DNA of 64,000 nucleotides from Nocardioides yefusunii (GCF_004014875.1 NZ_CP034929.1:2108001-2172000), one strand, 5' to 3'; shown: positions 39,030 through 47,538, counted from the first letter of the stretch. Translations and numbers: made by a program. The notes: generated by a model not told the origin, from the sequence alone.

Positions 39030-39393
39030 GGTGCTCGCCGCCGGGGGTGTCGACCGACAGGAGCACGTCGGCGTCGAAGCAGGTGCGGTCGCCGGTGTGG
39101 CAGGCAGCGCCGACCTGGTCGACCTGCAGCAGGATCGTGTCCTTGTCGCAGTCGAGCGCGACCGACTTGACCCACTGCTGGTGGCCGGAGGTCTCGCCCT
39201 TGACCCAGTACTCGTTGCGGCTGCGCGACCAGTAGGTGGCGCGGCCGGTGGTGAGGGTCATGTGCAGGGCCTGGTCGTCCATCCAGCCGAGCATCAGCAC
39301 CTCGCCGGTGTCGTGCTGCTGGACGACGGCGGGGACGAGCCCGTCGGCGGAGCGCTTGAGGCGGGCGGCGATGGCGGGATCGAGATCAGTCAC
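39022..39393 (-). CDS. hisI: Phosphoribosyl-AMP cyclohydrolase
   Basis: This 123-residue enzyme opens the adenine ring of PR-AMP in step 3 of histidine synthesis. Zinc and active-site motifs visible are [17 protein letters not shown], the Asp-rich LDCDKD, and the cysteines in [10 protein letters not shown]. It is the stand-alone HisI type with no HisE fusion. GTG 39393 is chosen because GATACT ends six bases upstream and family homology starts at once; the frame is open 29 codons further. Confidence 0.95.
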   Translation of the reverse strand: MTDLDPAIAARLKRSADGLVPAVVQQHDTGEVLMLGWMDDQALHMTLTTGRATYWSRSRNEYWVKGETSGHQQWVKSVALDCDKDTILLQVDQVGAACHTGDRTCFDADVLLSVDTPGGEHRA

Positions 39394-39399
39394 TCCCCC

Positions 39400-39405
39400 A
39401 GTATC
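39400..39405 (-). promoter_or_regulatory. hisI: -10 box of leaderless hisI
   Basis: GATACT on the minus strand, a six-base spacer, then GTG. It lies in the 62-base gap after the ABC exporter operon. Confidence 0.45.
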
Positions 39406-39455
39406 CCCCGCGTGTGTGTGCGTCACCTGATCAGCGTCCCTGATCGTCGGGCGGG

Positions 39456-41303
39456 TCATCGTCCCTGCTGCGCGATCCACGAGGCGTGCAGGCGTCCGTA
39501 GGCGGAGTCGGTCTGCGTCACGAGTTCGGCGTGCGGTCCGCGCTGGACGACTTCTCCGGCCGCGACCACGATCACCTCGTCGGCCTGCTCGGCCGTGGTG
39601 AGGCGGTGCGCAATGGTGACCGACGTGCGTCCGGTCATGAGGCGTTCCAGCGCGCGTCCGATCCGCATCTCCAGCTCGGGGTCGACGGCGCTGGTGGCTT
39701 CGTCGAGGACGAGCAGGTCGGGGTCGGCGAGGCGGGCGCGCAGGAGTGCGACGAGTTGGCGTTCACCTGCAGAGAGCGACTCTCCGCGCTGACCGACGCG
39801 GGTGGCGAGACCGTCGGGCAGGCCGGCGACCCAGTCAGCGAGGCCGAGTTCGTCGGCGGCGGCGAGGATCTCGTCGTCGGTTGCGTCGAGGCGTCCGTAG
39901 CGGACGTTGGCGGCGAGGGTGTCGTCGAAGAGGAAGCCCTCCTGCGGGACGAGGACGACGCTGCGTCGCAGGGACGCCTGACCGATGCGGCGCACGTCGA
40001 TGCCGTCGAGCAGCACCTCACCGCTGCTGGGGTCCATGAGACGGGTGAGCAGCTTGGCGAAGGTGGACTTGCCCGAGCCGGTCTCCCCCACCACCGCGAC
40101 GCGGGTGCCGGCGGCGACGTGCAGGGAGACGTCGCGCAGGACGGGGGCGGCGTCGGTGGGTGCGGAGGGGTAGGAGAACGTGACGTCGCGGAACTCGACG
40201 TCGACGGGTCCGCGGGGCAGTTCGAGGCCTCCGTCAGGGGTGGTGTCGGGGTCGACGACGTCGGCGGGGGTGTCGACGAGGGCGATGACGCGGCGCCAAG
40301 AAACGAGGGCGTTCTGGGCGTCGGTGATGATCTGGGTGCCCATCTGCACCGGGCCGACGAAGAGGGTCACCAGGAACGCGAACGCGAGGACCTCTCCGGC
40401 GCTCATGTCTCCGGCGAAGCCGAGCAGGACACCGATCACGAGGACGGCGGCGTTGGCGAGTCCGGCGGAGATGCCGCCGAGGGAGAACGAGAAGACGGTG
40501 AAGCGCTGGGCGCGAGTGCTGGCGGCCTTGAACTCGTCGATCGCGGTGTCGATGCGGGCCTGGGTGCGATCAGCGACGGCGTAGGACTTCACCACTGAGG
40601 CGCCGACGACTGGCTCGGAGACGGCCGAGAGCATGACGCCGGCCTGCTGGCGGACGGTGCCGTAGGCGGCGGCGAGCTTGCGCTGGAACCAGCGGATCGA
40701 GATGAACAGCGGCGCGAAGCAGATCCACACCACCAGGCAGAGCTGCCAGGAGTAGACGGCCATGACGATCGTGGCGACGAGGACCTGTCCGGCGGAGATG
40801 ACGAGCAGCAGGCCACCGAAGACGAGGAACTGGCTGATCTGGTCGACGTCGCTGGTGACGCGGGAGACGAGCGCGCCGCGGCGCTCGGTCGACTGCGTGA
40901 GCAGGGAGAGGTCGTGGACGTGACGGAACGCCTTGATCCGCAGGCCGGCGAGGCCGCGCTCGCTGGTGGCGAAGAGGCGGCTCGTCATGCCGTACTGGGC
41001 GAGGCTGGTGAGGACGAGGCCGAGGAACGCGACGGCTCCCATGGTGACGACGAAGCTGACGTCGGTGCCGCCGTCGCCGGAGCCGCCGAGGCCCTTGTCG
41101 AGGGTCTGCTGGACGGAGACAGGGACGACGACCTGTCCGACGGAGGCGACGAGCGCGAGGGTGAACGTCACCCAGAAACCGGTGAGGAGTTCGGGGCTGA
41201 GGCGGAGGCCGCGTCGGATCGTCTCGATCGCGCCGATCTCTGCCTCGGGTGCCGCGCCGGTCTGGCTGCGGGCGTCGCCCATGGATCCGGGACGCATGCT
41301 CAC
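39456..41303 (-). CDS. ABC exporter half-transporter, canonical NBD
   Basis: This 615-residue protein has a six-helix type IV (exporter) membrane domain (about 45-340) followed by an ATP-binding domain. Motifs are Walker [12 protein letters not shown], signature LSAGERQ, Walker [13 protein letters not shown] with the catalytic Glu, and switch His in TIAHRLTT. All catalytic residues are intact. Its start overlaps the partner gene by four bases, so the two form a heterodimeric exporter. The substrate (drug, lipid or peptide) is not predictable. Confidence 0.92.
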   Translation of the reverse strand: MSMRPGSMGDARSQTGAAPEAEIGAIETIRRGLRLSPELLTGFWVTFTLALVASVGQVVVPVSVQQTLDKGLGGSGDGGTDVSFVVTMGAVAFLGLVLTSLAQYGMTSRLFATSERGLAGLRIKAFRHVHDLSLLTQSTERRGALVSRVTSDVDQISQFLVFGGLLLVISAGQVLVATIVMAVYSWQLCLVVWICFAPLFISIRWFQRKLAAAYGTVRQQAGVMLSAVSEPVVGASVVKSYAVADRTQARIDTAIDEFKAASTRAQRFTVFSFSLGGISAGLANAAVLVIGVLLGFAGDMSAGEVLAFAFLVTLFVGPVQMGTQIITDAQNALVSWRRVIALVDTPADVVDPDTTPDGGLELPRGPVDVEFRDVTFSYPSAPTDAAPVLRDVSLHVAAGTRVAVVGETGSGKSTFAKLLTRLMDPSSGEVLLDGIDVRRIGQASLRRSVVLVPQEGFLFDDTLAANVRYGRLDATDDEILAAADELGLADWVAGLPDGLATRVGQRGESLSAGERQLVALLRARLADPDLLVLDEATSAVDPELEMRIGRALERLMTGRTSVTIAHRLTTAEQADEVIVVAAGEVVQRGPHAELVTQTDSAYGRLHASWIAQQGR

Positions 41304-43117
41304 TGCTCGTCCTCCTGCGTTTCGTAGGCGTTGACGAGTCGGGCGTAGGCCTCGTTGCGGGCCAGGAGTTCGGTGTGGGTGCCGCGGTCGGCGACGGTGC
41401 CGTCGGCGAGGTGGAGGACTTCGTCGGCGAGGCCGATGGTGGCCTTGCGGTAGGCGACGACGACGAGCGTCGTGCCTTCTCCCCCGCCTTCGCGGTGGCG
41501 CAGGGAGGCGAGGATGCGGGCTTCGACTTCGGGGTCGACGGCGCTGGTGGCGTCGTCGAGGACGAGTAGGCGCGGGCGTCGGATGAGGGCGCGGGCCAGG
41601 GAGATCCGCTGACGCTGTCCGCCTGAGAGCGACGTGCCGCGCTCCCCCAGCGGGGTGTCGAGGCCCTGCGGGAGTCGGTCGACGAACTCCTCGGCCTGGG
41701 CGACGCGCAGTGCTGCGCGGACCTCGTCCTCGGTGTAGTCACCACCCAGTGTGACGTTGCCGCGGACGGTGTCGTCGAAGAGGAACGCGGTCTGCGGGAC
41801 CACGGAGACCACCCGGGCGAGTTCACCTTCGGCGAGGTCGCGGAGGTCGACGCCGTCGACGGCGACGGATCCGGTGGTGGGGTCGACGAGGCGGGCCAGG
41901 AGGGTGGTGAGGGTCGATTTGCCCGACGCGGTGGCGCCGACGAGGGCGACGGTACGGCCGGGTTCGACGTGGAAGGTGACGTCGCGCAGGAGGGGTTCGG
42001 CGTCGTCGTAGGTCCAGCCGAGGTGGGTGACGTCGAGGCGGGCTCCGGCGGGGTCGCCGGTGGGGGCGGTGGCGGTGCCGTGTTCCATGCGGCCTTCGGC
42101 GTCGAGGACGCTGCGGACGCGCTGCCAGCCGACGACGCTGCGCGGGAACTCGCCCAGCAGCCAGCCGATGGCGCGGATCGGGAACGCGACGACGGTGAGG
42201 AGGTAGGCGACGGTGACGACGGATCCGGCTGCGGTGGCGCCGGACTCGACGCGGGCGACGCCGACGGCGAGGACCACGAGGACGCCGAGGTTGGGCAGCG
42301 CTGCAAGGACGGGGTCGAAGACGGCGCGGACCTTGCCGGCGCGGACGGTGACGTCACGCAGTTCGTTGACCTTGGCGGCGAACCGTTCGGTCTCCTGGGC
42401 TTCACGGCCGAGGGTCTTGACCACCATGGCGCCGTCGAAGGATTCGTGGGCGACCTCGCTGACCTCGGCGCGCAGGCGCTGGGCCTGGGTCATGAGGGGC
42501 GAGGAGAGCTTCTGGTACCAGAGGTTGGCGAGCACGACCGCGGGGAAGACGAGGAGTCCGACGACGGCGAGGACGACGTCTGCGGCGAACATCTGCGCGA
42601 CCGCGATGACCATCATGACGACGGTGCCGAGCGCCATCGGGAACGGCGCGATGGGTGCCCAGGCTGCTTCGACGTCGCTGGAGGCGTTGGAGAGGAGCTG
42701 TCCGGTGGGGTGCTTCTGGTGCCACGCGAACGGGAGCTCGAGGTATTTGCGGGTGACCTCGCGGCGGCTGTGCGCCTGCATCCGGTACTGCATGAGCCCG
42801 GCCCCGAGACGACGCGCGACGATCCCGACGGCACGCAGCAGGGCGACACCGACGAAGAGTGCGACGACGGCGACGAGCATCCCCACACCGATCTCCCCGT
42901 CGCGGAACGCGGGGAGCACGACGTGGTCGGTGGACCATCCCAGCACCCAGGCGTCGGCGACGGTGAGGACACCGAACAGGACGCTGCCGATCGTGGAGAG
43001 CCAGAAGACGACCGGCTCACGACGGACGGCGACCCCCAGGACCCGGAAACCCTCGACGGTGGTGGAACGACGCTGACGCGTGGCCTTGGGCGCTTCGGGC
43101 GGTGCTGCAGTGCTCAG
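41300..43117 (-). CDS. ABC exporter half-transporter, degenerate NBD, probable CTG start
   Basis: This protein has six helices and an ATP-binding domain. Walker A is GATASGKST and the signature is LSGGQRQ. Walker B reads LLVLDDATSAVD, with Asp for the catalytic Glu, and the switch His is replaced by Tyr in VVVAYRKAT. This NBD is therefore the non-hydrolysing site of a heterodimer. With the first GTG at 42946 the protein would lack TM1. Translating upstream adds 57 codons that restore TM1 (FWLSTIGSVLFGVLTVA), starting at a CTG at 43117 with AGGAG six bases upstream. This gives 605 residues, matching its partner's 615. Confidence 0.87.
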   Translation of the reverse strand: MSTAAPPEAPKATRQRRSTTVEGFRVLGVAVRREPVVFWLSTIGSVLFGVLTVADAWVLGWSTDHVVLPAFRDGEIGVGMLVAVVALFVGVALLRAVGIVARRLGAGLMQYRMQAHSRREVTRKYLELPFAWHQKHPTGQLLSNASSDVEAAWAPIAPFPMALGTVVMMVIAVAQMFAADVVLAVVGLLVFPAVVLANLWYQKLSSPLMTQAQRLRAEVSEVAHESFDGAMVVKTLGREAQETERFAAKVNELRDVTVRAGKVRAVFDPVLAALPNLGVLVVLAVGVARVESGATAAGSVVTVAYLLTVVAFPIRAIGWLLGEFPRSVVGWQRVRSVLDAEGRMEHGTATAPTGDPAGARLDVTHLGWTYDDAEPLLRDVTFHVEPGRTVALVGATASGKSTLTTLLARLVDPTTGSVAVDGVDLRDLAEGELARVVSVVPQTAFLFDDTVRGNVTLGGDYTEDEVRAALRVAQAEEFVDRLPQGLDTPLGERGTSLSGGQRQRISLARALIRRPRLLVLDDATSAVDPEVEARILASLRHREGGGEGTTLVVVAYRKATIGLADEVLHLADGTVADRGTHTELLARNEAYARLVNAYETQEDEQ

Positions 43118-43400
43118 GGGGTGCTCCTGGGAGAGGTGTAGCGGGGCGCCCAGTCTCGCAGGGCCTACACCGGGCCAACCGTCCTACGCGCCGGGTTTGT
43201 TCCCCAAACCGAAGTCATCCACGGCCTGCGAAGGGTCTAGTTGCCGCTCCTCCGACTGTTGCTGGTCATCGTGGGCCCGCTGACCCAGATACGTCACTCC
43301 GCCCAGATTGCAGCACCTCGTGGGCGCGCCTCAAACCGCCCGCCTGACGACTCGAACGGCGCACAGGACCCTGCTTGCCCCGAGGCTTGCTACGTCGCGG
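43118..43400. other. Intergenic stretch at the left edge of the accessory island
   Basis: These 283 bases lie between the HIT gene stop and the ABC exporter start, both on the minus strand. They must contain the ABC promoter; no strong -35/-10 pair stands out. No convincing open frame, hairpin terminator or direct repeat to the right island edge was seen. Composition drifts downward in GC from left to right here. Confidence 0.5.
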
Positions 43401-43832
43401 TCACAGGTACGGGCGGAGGTGATCAGCGATCTTGTCAGTGTCCTCAACAGTGAGCTCGTCGACCTCATCCCACTCAGTCCCGCCACCCTGCACGGTCCCT
43501 GCAACATGAATGTGGAAGTGGGGGATCGCTTGCTGGGCCGCCACACCATTGTTCTGCCAAATGCTGATACCAGGTCGACCATCTGCTTGATCGATGGCCG
43601 AAGCAACACGGCGGGTCAGGTCCATGACTGCGTGGGCTTCGGCGTCATGAAGGTCAAGAACGGTGGGAACGTGCCGAATTGGGATCACAAGGACGTGAGA
43701 AACACCCCGCTGTTCGCGGGTCACGAGTACCGCCGCTAGATCATCGCGAAGCAGAATAGTGTAGGGCCGTTCACCCGAGAGGTAGTCGCAAAATGCACAG
43801 GGATACGCATCCGGAAGGACAATGTGGCTCAT
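43401..43832 (-). CDS. HIT-family nucleotide hydrolase, third gene of the Thoeris-like operon
   Basis: This 143-residue protein has the histidine-triad motif HFHIHV at 105-110, with His107 and His109 in the catalytic positions. The upstream Asn (NNG, 94-96) and a CAFC pair (12-15), typical of zinc-binding HIT/Hint proteins, are also present. HIT enzymes hydrolyse nucleotide phosphoramidates, dinucleoside polyphosphates or similar adenylylated compounds. Its ATG overlaps the macro-domain gene by four bases (ATGA), so it is co-translated with it. That suggests action on the TIR-made nucleotide signal or its products (inference). No housekeeping his/trp role is implied by its neighbours. Confidence 0.9.
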   Translation of the reverse strand: MSHIVLPDAYPCAFCDYLSGERPYTILLRDDLAAVLVTREQRGVSHVLVIPIRHVPTVLDLHDAEAHAVMDLTRRVASAIDQADGRPGISIWQNNGVAAQQAIPHFHIHVAGTVQGGGTEWDEVDELTVEDTDKIADHLRPYL

Positions 43833-44689
43833 GAATACTTCCGTAGTGAACTGAGGAATTCTTGGATCTCAAGTAGGTCAAGTCGCTTCTCGTCCCGGGG
43901 TCGGACAACGATGGAAAGTTCATCACACACGCGCTCCTTCCTCGAGGCAAACATGAAGGAGAGGATCAAGAACCGCACCGCGTCTTGCATCGGGAGCACG
44001 GTAGACATGCCTGACTGGCCAAGGCCGATGACAGGGATGGAGACTGCCTCACCATTGGTGCGTCGGCGCACCTCATCCCAGAGCCGTTCCATGGCCTCCC
44101 AGAGCACGCCCATCGACGATGCGGCCTTGTTGTGCTCGTCCAAGCTCGTGTAGGCCAGGCAGAAGTAGTGTCTTCGCTGGTGAATGATGGTCGCGACAGT
44201 GCCGAGAGGGTAGCGATCGGTGTTGCCAACCTTGACCACGGTCCCAGTCACTGTCTTGCCCGCAAGCGCAGCTTCTAGCTCGGAGCGCAGTGCTGCCACG
44301 TCATGGCTGTACACGCGTTCTAGGAACTGCCCCTGAACGCTGCCCCTCGCGATGATGTGGGGCGTCTCGATGTCAAACGTATCCGCCATGCCGATGACAA
44401 TATTGGTGTCTTGGTCGAAGAGATCGCCCGTAATGACCCGAATCTTGGTATCCGGAGTCGAGTAGTGCTGTTCAACTGGGTACGGCCAGGACCGCCACGC
44501 CGCGTAGCCGAGGGACAGCAGGGGCACAATAAGGATCTCGGGCAGATCCCAGTTGTCGAGCTTGTTCGGCCAGAAGAGGTCGAACAGCCCGAGGAGGCTA
44601 GCCGCGATACCCAACGCGACGAAGGCATGGGTACCAAGACCAAGCCAAAAGCGCCGGTTGCGGAGATCACGGGTCAGGGTCACGCTCAC
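43829..44689 (-). CDS. thsA: Two-TM plus macro-domain effector (type II ThsA-like)
   Basis: This 286-residue protein has TM1 at about 14-39 and TM2 at about 49-67, then a macro-like domain (about 82-265). The domain opens with IRVITGDLFDQDTNIVIGMADTF, split here as IRVITGDLF then DTNIVIGMADTF. RGSVQGQFLERVY and the phosphate-loop-like VIGLGQSGMS (219-228) follow. This is the architecture of the ThsA effector of type II Thoeris, in which the macro domain senses a TIR-made ADP-ribose derivative and the TM part harms the membrane. The start overlaps the TIR gene by four bases. It was formerly grouped as DUF6430-like (from memory). Confidence 0.85.
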   Translation of the reverse strand: MSVTLTRDLRNRRFWLGLGTHAFVALGIAASLLGLFDLFWPNKLDNWDLPEILIVPLLSLGYAAWRSWPYPVEQHYSTPDTKIRVITGDLFDQDTNIVIGMADTFDIETPHIIARGSVQGQFLERVYSHDVAALRSELEAALAGKTVTGTVVKVGNTDRYPLGTVATIIHQRRHYFCLAYTSLDEHNKAASSMGVLWEAMERLWDEVRRRTNGEAVSIPVIGLGQSGMSTVLPMQDAVRFLILSFMFASRKERVCDELSIVVRPRDEKRLDLLEIQEFLSSLRKYS

Positions 44690-45189
44690 AGCCTGTCGTA
44701 GATTTTCTGCTCGTAGTAGTGAGGCCCAGTGTTGGCACTGGATGGATAAAAGACGGCGTAGTTATCCAGAGCGAACTTGATGATCTTCGGACTGAACGCA
44801 ACCGACAACGTGTAATAGTCGACGTTGAGGAGGGGCGAGGGGATGAAGTTCTTGTCGACGTTCTTGTCCCCGTCGTGGTTTGCGATGACTACAGGGAGGT
44901 TGAACTCCATCATTACGGCCACCTCATAGGCAAGGAACGAATTGCCGTCACCTCCCTTCTTCTTTGCCTCATGGGTGCCAATAAGGACGACCTGCTTGGC
45001 GTTCTTCATCCGCTCACGCAGATTGCGCTTGATGGTCTCCGGCTTGCTGGTGTCCCGCGACACGAAGAGGTCGTGGGCGTCATAGAAGTCGAAGTCGATG
45101 TTGTCGTTCTCGCGCCAAGCCTCCATGAGCCGGTAGAGGTGGATGTTCTCGCTGGCGAACGCCACGTAGGTCTTGTTGCGGTAACTCAT
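44686..45189 (-). CDS. thsB: TIR-like domain protein (ThsB type)
   Basis: This 167-residue single-domain protein opens with strand A, KTYVAFASE (6-14). IKRNLRERMKNAKQVVLIGT (53-72) is the typical ThsB/MTH538 TIR segment. FLAYEVAVMMEFNLPVV (85-101) has Glu89 in the position of the catalytic TIR glutamate. Such proteins cleave NAD+ on phage sensing and release a cyclic or conjugated ADP-ribose messenger. ATG 45189 has AGGA five bases upstream, and it is the first gene of the operon thsB-thsA-HIT. No N-terminal sensor domain is present. Base composition is near 50% G+C at the 3' end, well below the flanking genes. Confidence 0.87.
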   Translation of the reverse strand: MSYRNKTYVAFASENIHLYRLMEAWRENDNIDFDFYDAHDLFVSRDTSKPETIKRNLRERMKNAKQVVLIGTHEAKKKGGDGNSFLAYEVAVMMEFNLPVVIANHDGDKNVDKNFIPSPLLNVDYYTLSVAFSPKIIKFALDNYAVFYPSSANTGPHYYEQKIYDRL

Positions 45190-45295
45190 GGATGTCCTGT
45201 CAGTTGGCTGGCCCTAGCGTCCGAGAGCCTAGAGCAGGCCTCCGACACGACCGGAGAGGCGTCGAGTGAGCCCGTCGCATGAATCGTCAGCGACA

Positions 45296-46507
45296 TCACG
45301 ATCGCGGGCCACTCGGTGGCCAGGCCGGATCGTTACGCGGAGTACTTTGGGTTGTGAAGGGGATGGGCCCCCGATCACTTGTGGCCGCAACAGGTACAGC
45401 TCGATAGTGCCTGCTCCGCGCGGCGCCTAGCGCGCACCGCCATAGGTGCTCGTCGACACCAGCCGGACACCCCGGATCGAAGTCGTTCTTCTCACCGCCG
45501 ACTGCGCGGCGCAGCGCAGCGCCGTTGTGTTCGGGAAACGACCGTGAAGGAATCGATCCATGATCGCGGCTTTCGAGCCCGTAGTCCGAAACGGCCCAGT
45601 CACTCGTCACCCATTCCTCAAGCGCGCCACGCATCCAACTACCAGGAGTGTGGCGTCGCCCGTTGATTGCGGCCTCCAATGCGTCAATCAGATGATTCAT
45701 CGCCAGTGTTGGATCGAGTTGCCGGGCCAGCGGTCCATGGCCGTCCGCCACCATAGCTTCAGCGAGAGCACTCCAGGCATCTGCAGGCCGCTGCCACGGG
45801 AACCACAGTGTTTCGGCTGGTGACCACCCCCCACGAACATCGGCCGGCCGTTGCAACTCGATCTGAATCGCGGGGGAGGTCATGTCGTCGTAGTTGTCGA
45901 AGACGTTTCCGCCGCGCCACACATTCGACAGGTCCGCCCACATGATTCGAACACGCGGCTCGTCGAGGTCTTCCCCACCCGGCACCACGACCGATCCGAA
46001 CCACAGCGCCCCGACCTCGGCAGCCACTTCGAATAGCTCCGCCACAGTGTCGAATGTGACGTCGTCACGTGCACGGGTGACGACGTCGTGAGCCTCTTGG
46101 TCCCGCTGTTCCATCTCCTGTCCGACCTGTCTCGTGAGGTCTTCCAGCCGCGTCCGCAACTGCGCCGTTTCTTCACGCAAACCACGAGTCTGCGTAGTTA
46201 CCTCGTCCTTAGCTGCCTCCACGATGGTTCCTCGCACGTCCCTAGTGAAGTGGCGCTGAAGAACGAAGATCACCACTGCCAATAGCAGCGCCGTGCCTAC
46301 ATTGGTGAGGGTCGTTAGCAGGACGATCTGCCAAGCGCCATAGGCAGGGTCGGCGCTCCACCACGTCAGCGCAAACGGCATCAGCGTCACCGCTGTTCCG
46401 ATGAGAACTACTCCTGTGAGGACCCCCGCGCGCAGACGTTGCTGGCCGACGTGTCCCGTGGAATCGTCGCTGGATCCTCGTCGGGTTGGGCGCTTCGAGT
46501 CTGGCAC
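45296..46507 (-). CDS. Unrecognised membrane protein with coiled coil, island gene
   Basis: This 403-residue protein of no family I can name. Residues 1-25 are polar. Two helices follow at about 28-48 (GVLTGVVLIGTAVTLMPFAL) and 58-83 (IVLLTTLTNVGTALLLAVVIFV). A charged coiled-coil region runs from about 88 to 150 (EETAQLRTRLEDLTRQVGQEM). The C-terminal domain is Trp-rich, with VRIMWADLSNVWRGGN and WSPAETLWFPWQRP. The last 60 residues are Pro/Arg-rich and could be non-native. It starts at GTG and lies 106 bases upstream of the TIR gene on the same strand. It could be an independent defence component or an unrelated cargo gene. Confidence 0.65.
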   Translation of the reverse strand: MPDSKRPTRRGSSDDSTGHVGQQRLRAGVLTGVVLIGTAVTLMPFALTWWSADPAYGAWQIVLLTTLTNVGTALLLAVVIFVLQRHFTRDVRGTIVEAAKDEVTTQTRGLREETAQLRTRLEDLTRQVGQEMEQRDQEAHDVVTRARDDVTFDTVAELFEVAAEVGALWFGSVVVPGGEDLDEPRVRIMWADLSNVWRGGNVFDNYDDMTSPAIQIELQRPADVRGGWSPAETLWFPWQRPADAWSALAEAMVADGHGPLARQLDPTLAMNHLIDALEAAINGRRHTPGSWMRGALEEWVTSDWAVSDYGLESRDHGSIPSRSFPEHNGAALRRAVGGEKNDFDPGCPAGVDEHLWRCALGAARSRHYRAVPVAATSDRGPIPFTTQSTPRNDPAWPPSGPRS

Positions 46508-46766
46508 GGCGCCACGATGTCGTTTCCGGGCGGCACCGTCAAGGACGCCGTGCCGGGCTTGGTCGGTGTCGTCGCCCTTGTCTTTCAGCTCACAGACATT
46601 TATGGCAGGGAACAGGCGCCGCAGGGATGGAGGGCGGCAGCATCACACCACCGCTACTGATGCAGGGGCCCGGACCCTCGAGGCGATCCGACCCTTCCTC
46701 GTTCGGGCCAGCACGTACCGGCGCTCGGCATCCGACACGTGCCCGAGGGACGAGCCGGAGTTCTGC

Positions 46767-46772
46767 CACACT
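46767..46772 (+). promoter_or_regulatory. -10-like box before the broken EEP gene
   Basis: CACACT ends six bases before the GTG at 46779, matching the leaderless geometry seen at the thioesterase gene (CACAAT). The rest of the 271-base divergent gap (46508-46778) shows no further feature. Confidence 0.35.
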
Positions 46773-46778
46773 CCGGAC

Positions 46779-47488
46779 GTGCGCCTTATTGCCTGGAACT
46801 GCTGCGAGAAGTTCGAAAGGAACGTCACCCACCTGCTCGGACTGGACTTCGACGTCGCGGTGGTCTGTGAGTGCGGCCCCTTTGAGACCAGGCTCTGAGA
46901 GGCTCGCGAAGTCACGGCAGTCCTCAAGCGCGCCGTCGACGATCCCAAGCATTCCAAGCACATCGGCGTCCTGGCACGCGATCCGTGGCGTGTGGAGACA
47001 TTGCCCATGGATCCGGAGCAGCCGTGGCTCCTACCAGTTCGGATCACTGGCCCTGTCGACTTCACCGTCCTTGCTGTCTGGGCTCTCGGACCTGGATGGG
47101 TCGAGGGACGGCTCTCCTACGCGGCACAGACCGGGCAGGTGATCTCTCAGACCCTTCCGGTGCTGGATGGCCCAGTTGTGCTGGCCGGAGACCTCAACGC
47201 CCCCATTGCGACGAGTGCCCGCCACCACTCCGAGAACGTACGCGCCTTGCAGGACCACGGTCTCGTGAGCGCGTTCAGTACAGCCCGCGGCGAGACGGAT
47301 CCACTGACGGAGCCGACCTTCTACCACCAGTGGAAGGCAGCATCGGGCTTCCACATCGATCACGTGTTCCTGCCGGAGGCATGGAGCCCGGCGTCTCCGT
47401 CAGCGTCGGCGCCTACGAGGACTGGGTCGCGACGAAGCGCTCAGACCACGTCCCCCTCGTCGTGGACATCACGCTCCCCAACGCATGA
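46779..47488 (+). pseudogene. Endonuclease/exonuclease/phosphatase family gene, disrupted
   Basis: Reading from GTG 46779, the product begins VRLIAWNCCEKFERN, the usual opening of small EEP-fold proteins. It runs to an in-frame TGA at 46896-46898. The same frame continues past the stop with HIGVLARDPWRVETLP, VLAGDLNAP (metal/active-site GDxN) and HIDHVFLPEAW. Near 47385-47395 the frame shifts to one ending GAYEDWVATKRSDHVPLVVDI, with the terminal SDH catalytic motif, stop at 47488. Summed length of about 236 residues is normal for the family, so the gene was probably intact recently. Sequencing error cannot be excluded. Confidence 0.8.
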
Positions 47489-47522
47489 AGGCCGGGATCC
47501 CAGGAAAGGACCCCAGCCTTCA
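47486..47522 (-). terminator. his operon terminator
   Basis: TGAAGGC-rich arm (47486-47500) pairs imperfectly with 47508-47522 over a seven-base loop, 17 bases after the hisF stop. It also overlaps the stop codon of the converging EEP pseudogene. Confidence 0.65.
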
Positions 47523-47538
47523 CCGTGGAACAGAGCAC

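Noticed and set aside
44686..45189. Alternative reading of the small protein as a nucleoside deoxyribosyltransferase or SLOG-type protein
   Set aside because: The opening strand, the RxxLRERMKNAKQVVLIGT segment and the position of Glu89 fit the ThsB/MTH538 TIR family better. The coupled macro-TM gene agrees.
46401..46778. Upstream extension of the EEP gene to 46401
   Set aside because: The extra codons overlap the divergent membrane gene and look non-coding; family homology starts at the GTG at 46779.
43118..47488. Integrative element with att sites
   Set aside because: No integrase, no tRNA end and no matching direct repeats were seen at the edges.
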